The notes under the pieces were generated by a model. That model was not told where the DNA came from. It did not search any database and saw nothing but the letters and a program-made list of their open reading frames with translations. A DNA stretch of 64,000 nt from Bacteroidales bacterium (GTDB taxonomy: Bacteria; Bacteroidota; Bacteroidia; Bacteroidales; F082): positions 62,001-126,000 of the forward strand of contig JAFRRS010000002.1 of assembly GCA_017427985.1 (NCBI GenBank). Reading direction: 5' to 3'. Below, in pieces: positions 1 through 9,539 of the stretch (position 1 is the first letter of the stretch; each line of letters begins with the position of its first letter). The translations under genes were made by a program, and so were the position numbers.

Positions 1-36
1 TTTTTTCTATTTTAGCACTCTCAAAACAGATTTCTT

Positions 37-2352
37 ATGAAAATACGCCAATCTTTCGTCATAGCTTTGTTCGCATTAGCTTTGGCTTCATGCCAAAAAC
101 CATCTGGAACAGCTGATTTTAATGTGGTTCCTGCTCCTTTGGAAATCTTGGAATACCCTCAGGAACACTTCACTTTAAGTGAAAAAACGGTGGTGACATA
201 TCCAAAAACAAATGAGGAATTGGAAAAAGAAGCGTCGTTTTTGGTGGAATATTTCAACGATATTCTGGGATTTAAAGTGAAAACAATTTGCACCGATGAA
301 GACTTGGAAAATTCAATCCAATTGAAGCTTACAACTGGTTTAGAAAACCATCCTGATTGTTATAAAATCATTGTAGATGAGAATATTATAAAGATTACTT
401 CAAGTAATACTTCAGGTATTTTCTACGGCATACAAACGCTTAGAAAAAGTCTTCCAGTAGGCACAAATGTAGCAAAAGTCGAGTTTCCAAAGTGCACAAT
501 CAACGACATGCCAAGATTCAGCTACCGTGGCATGCACCTTGACGTGAGCCGTCATTTCTTCCCTATCGATTCGTTGAAAGTTTATATCGATGTGATGGCT
601 TTGCATAACTTGAACAAGTTCCATCTGCATCTCACAGACGACCAAGGCTGGCGTTTCGAAGTCAAAAAATATCCAGAGATGACAAAGGTTGGAGCATGGC
701 GTTCTGGTACTCTTATCGGCAAAACGATGGCTTACGACACCATCAGACACGGCGGTTTTTACACTCAGGAAGAGCTGCTAGACCTTGTAAAATATGCCGA
801 AGACAGACATATCACCATCATTCCTGAGATTGACCTTCCGGGGCACATGCTAGGCGCTTTGGCGACATATCCCGAACTTGGATGCACAGGCGGTCCGTAC
901 GAAGTTTGGAAGCATTGGGGCGTTTCCGAGGACGTGATTTGCGCCGGCAATGAGGAAGCTATGCAATTCCTTGAGGATGTGTTACTTGAGGTGATGGATG
1001 TGTTTCCAAGCGAATATATTCACATCGGCGGCGACGAGGTTCCACGTGACAGATGGAAAGAATGCCCGAAATGTCAGGCAAAAATTAAAGAATTGGGGTT
1101 GAAAAGCGATGAAAAACACAGTGCTGAAGATTATTTGCAGAGTTATGTAATGTCAAGAATGGAGCAATTCGTTGAAAATCATGGGCGTCATATCATTGGA
1201 TGGGACGAGATTCTTGATGGCGAACTTGCCCCAAACGCCACGGTGATGAGCTGGCGCGGCAGCGAAGGCGGCTACAAGGCGGCGAAGATGCACCACAAAG
1301 TCATCATGACGCCCAACGACGCACTCTATTTCGATTATTATCAGACACTTGACACCGACAGCGAGCCGATTTCCATTGGCGGCTACAACCCTGTTAAAAA
1401 GGTCTATAATTATGAGCCAATCCCAGAAGGACTTGAAAAAGACGAGCAGAAATACATTCTCGGACCGCAAGCCAACATTTGGACGGAATATACAAGCGAA
1501 TTCGGGCTGTTGCTTTACAGGATGTTGCCGCGAATTGGCGCGTTGGCTGAAATCCAATGGTGCCTGCCAGAACATAAAGATTACGACAACTGGGTGAAAC
1601 GCGAGTACCGCATGACGAATCTTTACGACCTTTACAAATGGAAATACGCCACGCATATCTTCGATATTGACGTTGATATCAAGCCGAACGTGAATGAGGG
1701 TTTCCTTGAAGTGAACATGTCTAAACTGATTGACGGTGAAATAATGTATTTTATTGACAATCAAGATGTTCAAAAATACAAAGAGCCTTTGAAAATAACA
1801 GAAAGCTGCCAGCTGACATGTTTTGTGAAGCGTACCGATGGCAGCGAAGGCAAACATTTCAGCACTTGTTTCAATTTCAGCAAGGCATCAATGAAACCAA
1901 TAGTTTTGAAAAATGAACCGCATAAAAACTACACCTATGAAGGCGCGCAGGTGCTTATCGACGGTCTGCATGGCAGTTCAAACTACCATAGCGGACGTTG
2001 GCTCGGATGGTATGGAAAAAATACCGACGCTGTAATTGATTTACAAGAAATTACAGAGATGGAAAAAGTAAAATTCAACCTCAACATTAACATGAAAGAC
2101 TGGATTTTCAATGCGAAAAATGTGAAAATTCTGGTTTCTGATGACGGCAAGACATTTTCAGAGATTGTAAATCAAGATTTTGAATTATTAGCACCCGATT
2201 ACAACAGCAGCCTCTACCCTGTTGAAATCGCGTTTGAGCCAGTAAAAACACGCTTTTTAGAGGTCGTCATTGAGCCGTTTGACTGTCCAGAAGGCCATGC
2301 AGGATACGGGTACCCTGCATGGATTTTCCTTGACGAGATTGAGATTTATTAG
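37..2352 (+). CDS. GH20 beta-N-acetylhexosaminidase lipoprotein
   Basis: Predicted to release terminal GlcNAc/GalNAc from glycans such as mucin or milk-type chains, at the cell envelope. The N-terminus is a lipoprotein signal ending in LALASC (Cys19). A GH20b-like domain is followed by the TIM barrel, beginning near MPRFSYRGMHLDVSRHFF, with the catalytic Asp-Glu pair in HIGGDEVPRDRW (D333, E334). The last 130 or so residues look like an F5/8 type C (discoidin-like) carbohydrate-binding domain. The 771-residue length fits multidomain Bacteroidetes enzymes. Its stop overlaps by 4 bp the end of the convergent vWA gene. The family call is firm from motifs; the exact substrate is inferred. Confidence 0.95.
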   Translation: MKIRQSFVIALFALALASCQKPSGTADFNVVPAPLEILEYPQEHFTLSEKTVVTYPKTNEELEKEASFLVEYFNDILGFKVKTICTDEDLENSIQLKLTTGLENHPDCYKIIVDENIIKITSSNTSGIFYGIQTLRKSLPVGTNVAKVEFPKCTINDMPRFSYRGMHLDVSRHFFPIDSLKVYIDVMALHNLNKFHLHLTDDQGWRFEVKKYPEMTKVGAWRSGTLIGKTMAYDTIRHGGFYTQEELLDLVKYAEDRHITIIPEIDLPGHMLGALATYPELGCTGGPYEVWKHWGVSEDVICAGNEEAMQFLEDVLLEVMDVFPSEYIHIGGDEVPRDRWKECPKCQAKIKELGLKSDEKHSAEDYLQSYVMSRMEQFVENHGRHIIGWDEILDGELAPNATVMSWRGSEGGYKAAKMHHKVIMTPNDALYFDYYQTLDTDSEPISIGGYNPVKKVYNYEPIPEGLEKDEQKYILGPQANIWTEYTSEFGLLLYRMLPRIGALAEIQWCLPEHKDYDNWVKREYRMTNLYDLYKWKYATHIFDIDVDIKPNVNEGFLEVNMSKLIDGEIMYFIDNQDVQKYKEPLKITESCQLTCFVKRTDGSEGKHFSTCFNFSKASMKPIVLKNEPHKNYTYEGAQVLIDGLHGSSNYHSGRWLGWYGKNTDAVIDLQEITEMEKVKFNLNINMKDWIFNAKNVKILVSDDGKTFSEIVNQDFELLAPDYNSSLYPVEIAFEPVKTRFLEVVIEPFDCPEGHAGYGYPAWIFLDEIEIY

Positions 2353-2993
2353 TCTTCGTTGAAGTAGCTTCCTTTCTCCATCACCTTTCCCACAGAGGCG
2401 CATTCCATGTAGCGTGCCCTCGCCTTGCGTTCTCTTGCAAACATCCTCATTGTCGACTCGGCATCTTCAGTAAATTCAAGGTGATTGTCGATTGCAAGAC
2501 TGCCAGCCATGCCTTCAACATCAAGGTTGTCAGTGCCAATGAGTGTGAATGTCCAGCCGAGTTGCTTTTGTTTCTCAATGAGTGTCTTGACCATCTTCAA
2601 ATTGTACTCGCTGCTGCAGTTTTCCTCGCCGTCAGTGATTATCGTAACCAGCACATTATCATTGACTTCGGTCTCAGCATTCAACTTTGAAATGCCTTTG
2701 CCAATAGCGTCATAAAGTGGCGTGGCGGCGTTCGGACAATAGTCTTTTGCAGTAAGTTTTCTGGCTTTCGATGCAAGTTCATTGTCATGATGAATCTTAA
2801 AATGACCGCTGTCGAACGAAATCAGAGTGATGCGCTGCTCCAGTTCCGGATGGATTTCCTGCATTTTTTTGCATGTTTCAACAGTCTCGTTCAAGCCTGC
2901 CAAAGCCTCGTTTCTGATAATGCTCATCGAACCTGATTCGTCGACGATGATAAGATTGTAAACTTTCTTGGTGTTTTTTTCAGTATTTTCCAT
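2349..2993 (-). CDS. von Willebrand factor A domain protein
   Basis: A cytosolic vWA (MIDAS) protein of about 214 residues with no signal peptide. The metal site DESGSMS lies at residues 18-24, with a downstream Thr and a TDGEE motif, as in metal-binding vWA folds used for protein-protein interaction. The frame remains open 15 codons upstream, but the start at 2993 (MENTEKNTKK) is preferred because the extension is Lys/Phe/Asn-rich and reads into AT-rich leader sequence. No neighbour gives a clear partner. It could be a stress or tellurite-type vWA protein; the function is not known from sequence. Confidence 0.8.
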   Translation of the reverse strand: MENTEKNTKKVYNLIIVDESGSMSIIRNEALAGLNETVETCKKMQEIHPELEQRITLISFDSGHFKIHHDNELASKARKLTAKDYCPNAATPLYDAIGKGISKLNAETEVNDNVLVTIITDGEENCSSEYNLKMVKTLIEKQKQLGWTFTLIGTDNLDVEGMAGSLAIDNHLEFTEDAESTMRMFARERKARARYMECASVGKVMEKGSYFNED

Positions 2994-3088
2994 TTTCTTA
3001 AAATTTAAATTGTTAAACATTTTGAACTTCTTTACCATTAAGAAGAAATTTTTTGAAAAAAATTAAGCAGATTTTGAAAAATTTTCGA

Positions 3089-3096
3089 TAATTTTG
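3089..3096 (+). promoter_or_regulatory. Bacteroidetes -7 box upstream of the sigma-like gene
   Basis: TAATTTTG matches the TAnnTTTG -7 consensus of Bacteroidetes primary-sigma promoters and lies 8 bp before the ATG at 3105. No convincing TTG -33 element sits at the usual 19-21 nt spacing, so this is tentative and would imply a very short leader. Confidence 0.3.
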
Positions 3097-3104
3097 CAAA
3101 TGAT

Positions 3105-3887
3105 ATGACTGACGAATTGATTATCAAGGGCTTCCGTTCTTTTGACGAAGAGATTACAAGAGAATACTTTTACGGTTATTGCCGTAAAGCATACGATATT
3201 TTTGATAATAAATACCAGCTTCGCAACAAAACGGGGCTTGATTTTTACTCTTTGGCACACGATTATTACATCAAACTGCTCATCCATGACTTCAAGCCAC
3301 TCCTCGACCGCCCGACCGGAATGAAGCTCTCTTCCTGGATGACTAACGGCTTCCGATTCGTGGTTCTTGACGCGCTGAAAGCATATAACAAGGAGTTTGG
3401 TCAGATTGCAGACACAACTGCCGATGATGTTTTGGAATTTGTTCGTTCTACCGACTATGAAGAAGGTATGATGTATCAGATTGTCGATGCAGTTTCGTCG
3501 TATTATCAGTCAGACCAGGTGATGCAGGAGATTGCGCATTACATTTTTAATGAAGGGTATTCGCAAAAAGACGTTGCCGAAATGATTCACCTGACCTCTT
3601 CCGCTGTGAATCAAAGGTATAAAAAAATGATGGACGAGGTAGTGACTCCGTACGTCATCGAGAATTATTCCGAAGGTCTGTACACTGGCGCAATGCTTGA
3701 AATCGCTGAAGAGGCTGTCGATTACGAAACTGCAGGTCACGGCCGCATGATGGCACCTCGCCGCAAAGCATCCGTAATGCAAAGAATTGTTAGGGCCACA
3801 GAATATATTGAGTTGCCGAAACCAACAACAAAAGAAAGGATTTTGGTGTTCCTGCTCAAACTGAAAAGGAAGTTTTTCCCTTTATAA
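3105..3887 (+). CDS. sigma-70-like / helix-turn-helix regulator
   Basis: A 260-residue cytosolic protein with the layout of a small sigma factor. The N-terminal two-thirds is helical (region-2 like, with LSSWMTNGFRFVVLDALK). A region-4-type helix-turn-helix follows around residues 150-180 (YSQKDVAEMIHLTSSAVNQR). A basic tail (KLKRKFF) ends the protein. It resembles Bacteroidetes proteins annotated as sigma-70 family, although region 2 is weakly conserved. It stands alone between convergent neighbours, so no anti-sigma partner is evident. It may instead be a DNA-binding regulator that only shares the HTH. Confidence 0.65.
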   Translation: MTDELIIKGFRSFDEEITREYFYGYCRKAYDIFDNKYQLRNKTGLDFYSLAHDYYIKLLIHDFKPLLDRPTGMKLSSWMTNGFRFVVLDALKAYNKEFGQIADTTADDVLEFVRSTDYEEGMMYQIVDAVSSYYQSDQVMQEIAHYIFNEGYSQKDVAEMIHLTSSAVNQRYKKMMDEVVTPYVIENYSEGLYTGAMLEIAEEAVDYETAGHGRMMAPRRKASVMQRIVRATEYIELPKPTTKERILVFLLKLKRKFFPL

Positions 3888-3902
3888 TAAGGTTGTGAGG
3901 TT

Positions 3903-4373
3903 TTAAACCAATTGTAACACAAGTTCTTCGAGATATTTCCTGTCAATATCATCGAAAGTGTTGAGTTTCTCGCTGTCGATGTCGAGAACAGCAATGACTT
4001 CACCGTTTTTAACAATTGGAACCACGATTTCAGACCGTGATAGGCTGCTGCACGCAATATGACCTGGAAATGCGTCAACATCAGGAACGACAACGGTTTC
4101 CGCTTTCTGCCAAGCGGTTCCGCACACGCCCTTGCCTTTTTTGATACGCGTGCACGCCAATGGTCCTTGGAACGGTCCGAGAACAAGTTCATCACCGACA
4201 ACACGATAAAAACCAACCCACCAGAAATGGAACGTGTCTTTAAGACAAGCCGAGACATTTGCCATGTTCGCTATGGAATCAGGCTCGCCTTCGACAAGCG
4301 ATTGTATCTGTGGAATCAGGTTTTCGTACAGTTCTTTTTTATTACTTCCTATTATAATCAAATCTTCGGACAT
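3903..4373 (-). CDS. GAF-domain free methionine-(R)-sulfoxide reductase
   Basis: A 156-residue single GAF domain of the fRMsr family, which reduces free Met-R-sulfoxide in the cytosol. Support comes from the FHFWWVGFYR region, from GPFQGPLACTRIKKGKGVCGTAW carrying two of the redox cysteines (written here only as its ends: GPFQG and GVCGTAW), and from HIACSSLSRSEIVVP with the third cysteine, followed by GEVIAVLDIDS. All three conserved cysteines are present. It overlaps the start of neither neighbour functionally but shares 16 bp with menA's 3' end (4358-4373), suggesting cotranscription with the menaquinone genes. Confidence 0.85.
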   Translation of the reverse strand: MSEDLIIIGSNKKELYENLIPQIQSLVEGEPDSIANMANVSACLKDTFHFWWVGFYRVVGDELVLGPFQGPLACTRIKKGKGVCGTAWQKAETVVVPDVDAFPGHIACSSLSRSEIVVPIVKNGEVIAVLDIDSEKLNTFDDIDRKYLEELVLQLV

Positions 4374-5236
4374 ATTACAAAAATTACAATTGTTATAGCA
4401 AAAACGATAGCTTCAAGCGATGACATTCCAATTAACTTGTTGAGTTCCATGCCTTTAGCTTTTGAAAACTTGATTGAAACAAAAATGGAATAAACAAGGA
4501 ATGGAATAAAAAAACAAAGTATCGCGATTTCATTAAAAATCCAGTAAACCAAGGCGATAGCGACAATCGGATTCAGATAATAAACAATTTTCATTAATCG
4601 CTTTCCGAATAATGTGACCGTTGTGTTTTTCCCATTTTTTAAATCCTGTTCCGCATCGCGATAATTATTGACAATCAACAAGTTATTGGCTACAATACCT
4701 ACAGCAAGCCCTGCAACAGTTATTTGATTATTGATGAATCCTGTTTGAATGAAAAACGTCAATGCAACTGGGGCGATGCCGTAGAACAACACAACCGCGA
4801 TATCCCCAAAAGCGTGTCGTGACAACGGGAACGGACCTGCTGAATATGCCAGCGCACACAACAGAATGACGATTCCGAAAGGCAGAAGAATCCAGCCGCC
4901 CCAATATAACAAGGTACAGCCTAAAACGAACGTCAAAACGCCCCACAAAAGGATGCCTTTTCGCATTTTTTGAGGAGAAATCAAACCGGAGGCAACCATC
5001 CTTTGCGGTCCAAGACGCTCATTGTCAGCGCCTTTTATGCCGTCAGCGTAGTCGTTTACAAAATTCGAGAGAATCTGCGCCATCACTGCAAAAACAAGGC
5101 AGATAATAGCTGGCAACCAGTTGATTTTCACTGAAATAGAGGCAAACGCCAACGACATGATGACTGGAGCCATTGAAACAGGCAAGGTCTTTGGTCTTGC
5201 CGCTATTACCCAATATTTAAAGGAAACTTCACTCAT
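4358..5236 (-). CDS. menA: 1,4-dihydroxy-2-naphthoate polyprenyltransferase (MenA)
   Basis: An integral membrane UbiA-family prenyltransferase that attaches the polyprenyl tail to DHNA in menaquinone synthesis. The protein is 292 residues with about eight or nine hydrophobic segments. It has the Asp-rich prenyl-diphosphate/Mg motif NFVNDYADGIKGAD and a second Asp-rich segment around NNYRDAEQD. The start MSEVSFKYWVIAARPKTLP is typical of MenA. It lies 2 bp after menG on the same strand, and the pair catalyses the last two steps of the pathway. The identification is secure. Confidence 0.93.
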   Translation of the reverse strand: MSEVSFKYWVIAARPKTLPVSMAPVIMSLAFASISVKINWLPAIICLVFAVMAQILSNFVNDYADGIKGADNERLGPQRMVASGLISPQKMRKGILLWGVLTFVLGCTLLYWGGWILLPFGIVILLCALAYSAGPFPLSRHAFGDIAVVLFYGIAPVALTFFIQTGFINNQITVAGLAVGIVANNLLIVNNYRDAEQDLKNGKNTTVTLFGKRLMKIVYYLNPIVAIALVYWIFNEIAILCFFIPFLVYSIFVSIKFSKAKGMELNKLIGMSSLEAIVFAITIVIFVICPKI

Positions 5237-5238
5237 TT

Positions 5239-5952
5239 TTACGGTTTTTCAGCCTGATAAATCCGGCACAAGCCAAACGACAGCGCTTTATGCCTAACAT
5301 TTTGATAACCAGCAGATTCCAAGATTTCTATAAATTCTTGCGGCATCGGAAACTCCTCGACTGTTTTCTGAAGATAGCGATAGGCGTTTTTGTTGCCGGA
5401 GACTAATTTCCCGATATGGGGAAGGATATTTTTAAAATAAAGATTATAAATCCAACGTACGATAACATTTTGAGGCTCAGAGAGTTCCAAAATAAACAAA
5501 GAACTTTTTGGCTTCAAGACACGCAAAATTTCCTTCAAGCCTTTCTCCCTGTCGGAAAAATTCCTGACACCGAAAGCGACAAACGCCGCATCTAATGTAT
5601 TATCCTGAAAATCAATACTTTCGGCGCATGAATTATGGAAATCGACTCTTTCGGACAAGTTGAGTTTTTCCACCTTCCCCATCCCTATTTCAAGCATCTT
5701 TTCAGAAATATCGATGGCGGAAACATGAGCGTTTTCAATACTTTTCGCAATTTGTACAGTGGAATCGGCAGTACCACATGCAACGTCAAGAATTAAAGGT
5801 TGCGGAACTTTCGAAAGTGATTTTTTCAAACGATTCACCGCTTTGCGCCTCCACGATTTGTCAATATTTAGGGAAAGGATATGGTTCAACTTGTCGTAAG
5901 TCGGTGCTATATCGTTGAACATCAATGCGATATTCTCTTTATCAGTAGCCAT
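5239..5952 (-). CDS. menG: demethylmenaquinone methyltransferase (MenG/UbiE)
   Basis: A SAM-dependent methyltransferase that converts demethylmenaquinone to menaquinone. The protein is 237 residues. The N-terminal MFNDIAPTYDKLNHILS is a UbiE signature, motif I is ILDVACGTADST, and AFGVRNFSDREKGL is the second family signature. It directly precedes menA and overlaps the 3' end of rarA by 11 bp, so it probably belongs to one transcript. Because Bacteroidales make menaquinone rather than ubiquinone, MenG is the appropriate name. Confidence 0.93.
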   Translation of the reverse strand: MATDKENIALMFNDIAPTYDKLNHILSLNIDKSWRRKAVNRLKKSLSKVPQPLILDVACGTADSTVQIAKSIENAHVSAIDISEKMLEIGMGKVEKLNLSERVDFHNSCAESIDFQDNTLDAAFVAFGVRNFSDREKGLKEILRVLKPKSSLFILELSEPQNVIVRWIYNLYFKNILPHIGKLVSGNKNAYRYLQKTVEEFPMPQEFIEILESAGYQNVRHKALSFGLCRIYQAEKP

Positions 5953-7225
5953 ATTTGTCTTTCCATTTTGCTTTCAGCGAGCGACGCAATTCCATCTCTT
6001 TTGGGTTATCCTGCGGTGAATAAAGCCGTGTTCCTGAAATCTCTTCAGGCAGAAACTCCTGCTCCACAAAATTGCCAGGATAGCTGTGCGCATATTTGTA
6101 ACCGTCTGAATATCCAATGTCTTTCATGAGTTTTGTCGGGGCATTACGCAGATGAAGAGGCACGCTCAGGTTGCCTGTTTTCCGTACCAGAGCCTGTGCC
6201 GAGTCGATTGCGACGACGGCAGCATTGCTTTTTGCTGACGATGCGAGATATGTGGCGGTTTGTGACAGAATAATTCTGCTTTCAGGCCATCCGATTTTAT
6301 TGACAGCGTCGAAACAAGCGTTTGCAAGCAAAAGCGCGTTAGGATTGGCGTTTCCGATGTCCTCTGAAGCCATAATCAGCATCCTTCGGGCGATAAAAAG
6401 CGGGTCTTCGCCAGCCTCAATCATCCTTGCCAGATAATAAACGGCTGCGTTCGGGTCACTTCCGCGCAATGATTTTATAAACGCCGAAATAATGTCATAA
6501 TGCATCTCGCCGAGACGGTCATATTTCAGCAGATTGCTCTGTATGTATTTTGTCGTAACCTCATTATTCACAACGAGTTTCTCAGCTTCAGGCGACTCAT
6601 CATCAAGCATACCAACGACCAAATCGATAGCGTTGAGAAGTTTTCTTGCATCACCACCGCTGATTTGCATCAATGCCTCGTCCTCATCAATGATGATTTC
6701 CTTGTTATAATCATCTTTCAAAACCTCAACAGCATTGACAATCAATTTCATAAGATCATCTTTCTCAAGGCTTTTCATGATGTAGACCTGGCATCTCGAC
6801 AAAAGCGGAGAAATCACCTCAAAACTCGGATTTTCTGTCGTGGCGCCAATCAAAGTCACCAGACCTTTCTCAACCGCCCCGAGAAGTGAGTCCTGCTGAG
6901 CTTTTGAGAAACGGTGAATTTCGTCGATGAACAAAATCGGGGCTTCTGGAGCCATGCGCGCACGGTCATAGACCTCGCGTACGTCTTTAACTCCACTGCT
7001 CACCGCACTGAGCACGAAAAACTGGCGTTTCACCTGTTTTGAAATGATATACGCGAGGGTTGTCTTGCCCACGCCTGGAGGTCCCCAAAATATCATCGAC
7101 GGGATATGACCGCTCTCGATGGCGCGACGCAACACCGCATTCGGACCTATCAGATGCTCCTGCCCTATGTATCCGTCCAACGAGGTCGGACGCAGACGTT
7201 CAGCCAAAGGCTTGGATGATTTCAT
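5942..7225 (-). CDS. rarA: replication-associated recombination ATPase RarA
   Basis: An AAA+ clamp-loader-like ATPase (RarA/MgsA/WRNIP1 family) acting at stalled replication forks. The protein is 427 residues. It starts [19 protein letters not shown], has Walker A GPPGVGKT at 48-55, Walker B FIDEIHRF, sensor 1 GATTENPSF, and the C-terminal family motif [16 protein letters not shown]. It overlaps menG by 11 bp at its end and the C69 peptidase gene by 4 bp at its start. The family and domain layout are clear. Confidence 0.95.
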   Translation of the reverse strand: MKSSKPLAERLRPTSLDGYIGQEHLIGPNAVLRRAIESGHIPSMIFWGPPGVGKTTLAYIISKQVKRQFFVLSAVSSGVKDVREVYDRARMAPEAPILFIDEIHRFSKAQQDSLLGAVEKGLVTLIGATTENPSFEVISPLLSRCQVYIMKSLEKDDLMKLIVNAVEVLKDDYNKEIIIDEDEALMQISGGDARKLLNAIDLVVGMLDDESPEAEKLVVNNEVTTKYIQSNLLKYDRLGEMHYDIISAFIKSLRGSDPNAAVYYLARMIEAGEDPLFIARRMLIMASEDIGNANPNALLLANACFDAVNKIGWPESRIILSQTATYLASSAKSNAAVVAIDSAQALVRKTGNLSVPLHLRNAPTKLMKDIGYSDGYKYAHSYPGNFVEQEFLPEEISGTRLYSPQDNPKEMELRRSLKAKWKDKYGY

Positions 7226-8916
7226 TTTCTGATAAATCTGTCGCCCGTGGATTCAATGACATTTTTCTTCCAAGAATCAGGATAACCTAGCTGTTTAGGC
7301 TTTGCCGGATAACCATGACCGTTGCCGAAAAACTCTCCGTTTTCCTCTGGTTTCACATTGCTGTCCAAGTATTTGACAAGCAAGAAGTTATCCAATTCCT
7401 TCCATCTTTTAACCGTGTTAAATCCCAATTTTCTCGAAAACTTTGTCAAAACAGCGACTGATTCTTCTGTCTTGCCGTCCTCTAACAACTCAACCACATG
7501 ATTATCAGTCTTTTTCACCTGTTCCTGATAACTGTTTTCAAGCTCGCTCTGCACTTTTTGAATGTCGCCGATAACTCTGTTATAAAACAGATATTTGAAG
7601 TGCGCGACACGGTTAAATACCCAGAAAGCAGCGTTGTCGGAATAAGTAAGCATATCGCCATTCCCATGACGGAATTCAATCGGAATCTCAGTAATTGAAC
7701 AATAAAATGGGGTGTAAACCGTTGAGTTTGTGTCATCTACACCAAACCAAATAATTCCGCCGACCACGTCAGGCATCCAGTTTCTTGTTTGTGCAATGAA
7801 TGAAAAACCGGTCTGCATAGTCTCGACGCTTCTCTCATTGAAATACTTTTTTCCATCATATTCCCAATATAATGGGTTGCAACGGAACGGTGAACCGAAT
7901 GGACCAGCACCGGCATCCAGTGTCTTGTCGAGTTCTGTGCCTTGGAAATGATTGCGCATGAATGCCATCATGTCGTTAAGTGAAATCTGACGGTTCGGCT
8001 TGACATACAATGGCATACGACCATGTTCGAGGTCTTTTCCTGTAACGTAATCCCAATACTCGTCCATGCCATCACAGACTTCATTAAACATTGCCCAAAC
8101 TCTCAGGTCGCAGATACGAGCTGCCGAGAAATCGACAGGAGCGTATGCCGCGCTGAAGTCAAATTCCTTGTCCTTACCTTCAAAATAACCTTTTTTTCTT
8201 GCAAATGATATGATGTCATGCTTGTAAATGACTTCAACATCACTGTTATTAAGCTTTTTCCAGTCTTTGTCAGTGATTGATTTCTTTCCGTCTCTCAACG
8301 GGAAAGTCTGTATTCTCGCGGCATTAGCATGACCCGAGATACATCCGTCAGGTATTCTGATGGCAACCCAGACAGCACCTTTTTCGCTGCCTTTTCCAAT
8401 GATTTCCATATACCAGACCTCATTTTTATCGGAGATGGAAAACGTCTCTCCATCGCTGCCATAGCCATATTCTTCAACCAAATCAGCCATTATCTTGATG
8501 GCTTCACGTGCAGTTTTGCTTCGTTCGAGAGCAATAAACATCAGGCTGCCGTAATCAATCAAGCCGTTCGGGTCAACAAGCTCTTCACGACCGCCAAAAG
8601 TCGTCTCGCCCATTGCCACCTGATTCTCATTGATATAGCCAACAACTTGATAAGTGTGAGCAGGTTGCGGCACGGAACCTCTTATTTCGTTTGTTCCCCT
8701 GTCGTAAATGGTTCTAACGCTACCTTCCTCCCAATCTGCGGCAGGAGTGTAATAAAGTTCACCGTATCTGATATGTGAATCAGCGACGTATGTTATGAAA
8801 TTAGAGCCGTCAACAGTCGCGCCCTTTGTAACCAAGAAGTTAGTGCAAGCAAATGAAGACAAACCTGCCACCAAAAACAAAGCTGCAAATAATGATTTCA
8901 AGTATTTCATATCCAA
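7222..8916 (-). CDS. secreted C69-family dipeptidase
   Basis: A peptidase family C69 (PepD-like) dipeptidase, an N-terminal-nucleophile hydrolase. A signal peptide is followed directly by Cys (SSFACTNFLVTKGATVDGS), and this Cys is expected to become the catalytic N-terminal residue after cleavage. Further family signatures are AMGETTFGGREEL, EVWYMEIIG and GHANAARIQTFP. The product is 564 residues, typical for Bacteroidetes homologues, and is probably periplasmic or surface-located. The true start may be the second Met (MKYLKS), two codons downstream. It overlaps rarA by 4 bp. Confidence 0.9.
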   Translation of the reverse strand: MDMKYLKSLFAALFLVAGLSSFACTNFLVTKGATVDGSNFITYVADSHIRYGELYYTPAADWEEGSVRTIYDRGTNEIRGSVPQPAHTYQVVGYINENQVAMGETTFGGREELVDPNGLIDYGSLMFIALERSKTAREAIKIMADLVEEYGYGSDGETFSISDKNEVWYMEIIGKGSEKGAVWVAIRIPDGCISGHANAARIQTFPLRDGKKSITDKDWKKLNNSDVEVIYKHDIISFARKKGYFEGKDKEFDFSAAYAPVDFSAARICDLRVWAMFNEVCDGMDEYWDYVTGKDLEHGRMPLYVKPNRQISLNDMMAFMRNHFQGTELDKTLDAGAGPFGSPFRCNPLYWEYDGKKYFNERSVETMQTGFSFIAQTRNWMPDVVGGIIWFGVDDTNSTVYTPFYCSITEIPIEFRHGNGDMLTYSDNAAFWVFNRVAHFKYLFYNRVIGDIQKVQSELENSYQEQVKKTDNHVVELLEDGKTEESVAVLTKFSRKLGFNTVKRWKELDNFLLVKYLDSNVKPEENGEFFGNGHGYPAKPKQLGYPDSWKKNVIESTGDRFIRK

Positions 8917-8921
8917 TAATT

Positions 8922-9443
8922 TTAATCAAAAATCAACAAAACAATATCTTTAACTACATAAAAACCAATGACTAACGTATAAATAATCTTCATCAGGGTG
9001 CCTGTCACGAAGCCCACAAACGAGCCGAATGCCGAACGCCAAGCAAGATTGTCAGGAGTCCCTCCCATTTTTTCTCCAATATATGCGCCGATGAATGGTC
9101 CTGCAAGTATCCCGATGATTCCAAACGGTCCGATGACAATTCCCAAAAACGGAAGCACAAAAACACTGACTATCAATCCGATTGTGCTTCCCCTCACTCC
9201 AGATTTAGTGCCACCGAATTTCTTGGTACCCCAAACTGGAACTACATAGTCGAGCACTGTGATAGCCACGCATATCAGACCTGTGATTGCCAAAAACTGC
9301 GTCGAATAAGTAATATATTGGGTCCAATGCAGCAACAGCAACGCCAAAAATGATATCGGAGTCCCCGGAACTCCAGGGATAACATCACCGATAAGCCCAA
9401 CAATTAGTGCGACTATAGCCAAAACAATCAACAAATAGTCCAT
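8922..9443 (-). CDS. DUF456 membrane protein
   Basis: A 173-residue, very hydrophobic protein with about four or five transmembrane segments and many Gly/Pro residues (GDVIPGVPGTPISFLALLLL, GPFGIIGILAGPFIGAYIGE). This composition and the glycine-zipper-like centre match the DUF456 family of small inner-membrane proteins of unknown function. It is placed 5 bp upstream of the C69 dipeptidase and probably heads this minus-strand operon. Confidence 0.8.
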   Translation of the reverse strand: MDYLLIVLAIVALIVGLIGDVIPGVPGTPISFLALLLLHWTQYITYSTQFLAITGLICVAITVLDYVVPVWGTKKFGGTKSGVRGSTIGLIVSVFVLPFLGIVIGPFGIIGILAGPFIGAYIGEKMGGTPDNLAWRSAFGSFVGFVTGTLMKIIYTLVIGFYVVKDIVLLIFD

Positions 9444-9479
9444 ATTAAAAAATTTGCTACAAAGTTAGAAAATTTTTTG

Positions 9480-9509
9480 TTGACATTTGACAAAAAACAT
9501 ATATCTTTG
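9480..9509 (+). promoter_or_regulatory. Bacteroidetes promoter (-33 TTG / -7 TATCTTTG)
   Basis: TTG at 9480-9482, a 19-nt spacer, then TATCTTTG at 9502-9509. This matches the Bacteroidetes primary promoter and lies 30 bp before the ATG of the plus-strand barrel gene at 9540. Confidence 0.65.
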
Positions 9510-9539
9510 CAAAAAATATTACAAAACAAAAACTAAAAA

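Noticed and set aside
1153..1857. 234-codon frame antisense to the GH20 gene
   Set aside because: Composition and position show it is a shadow of the hexosaminidase; no motif, no promoter.
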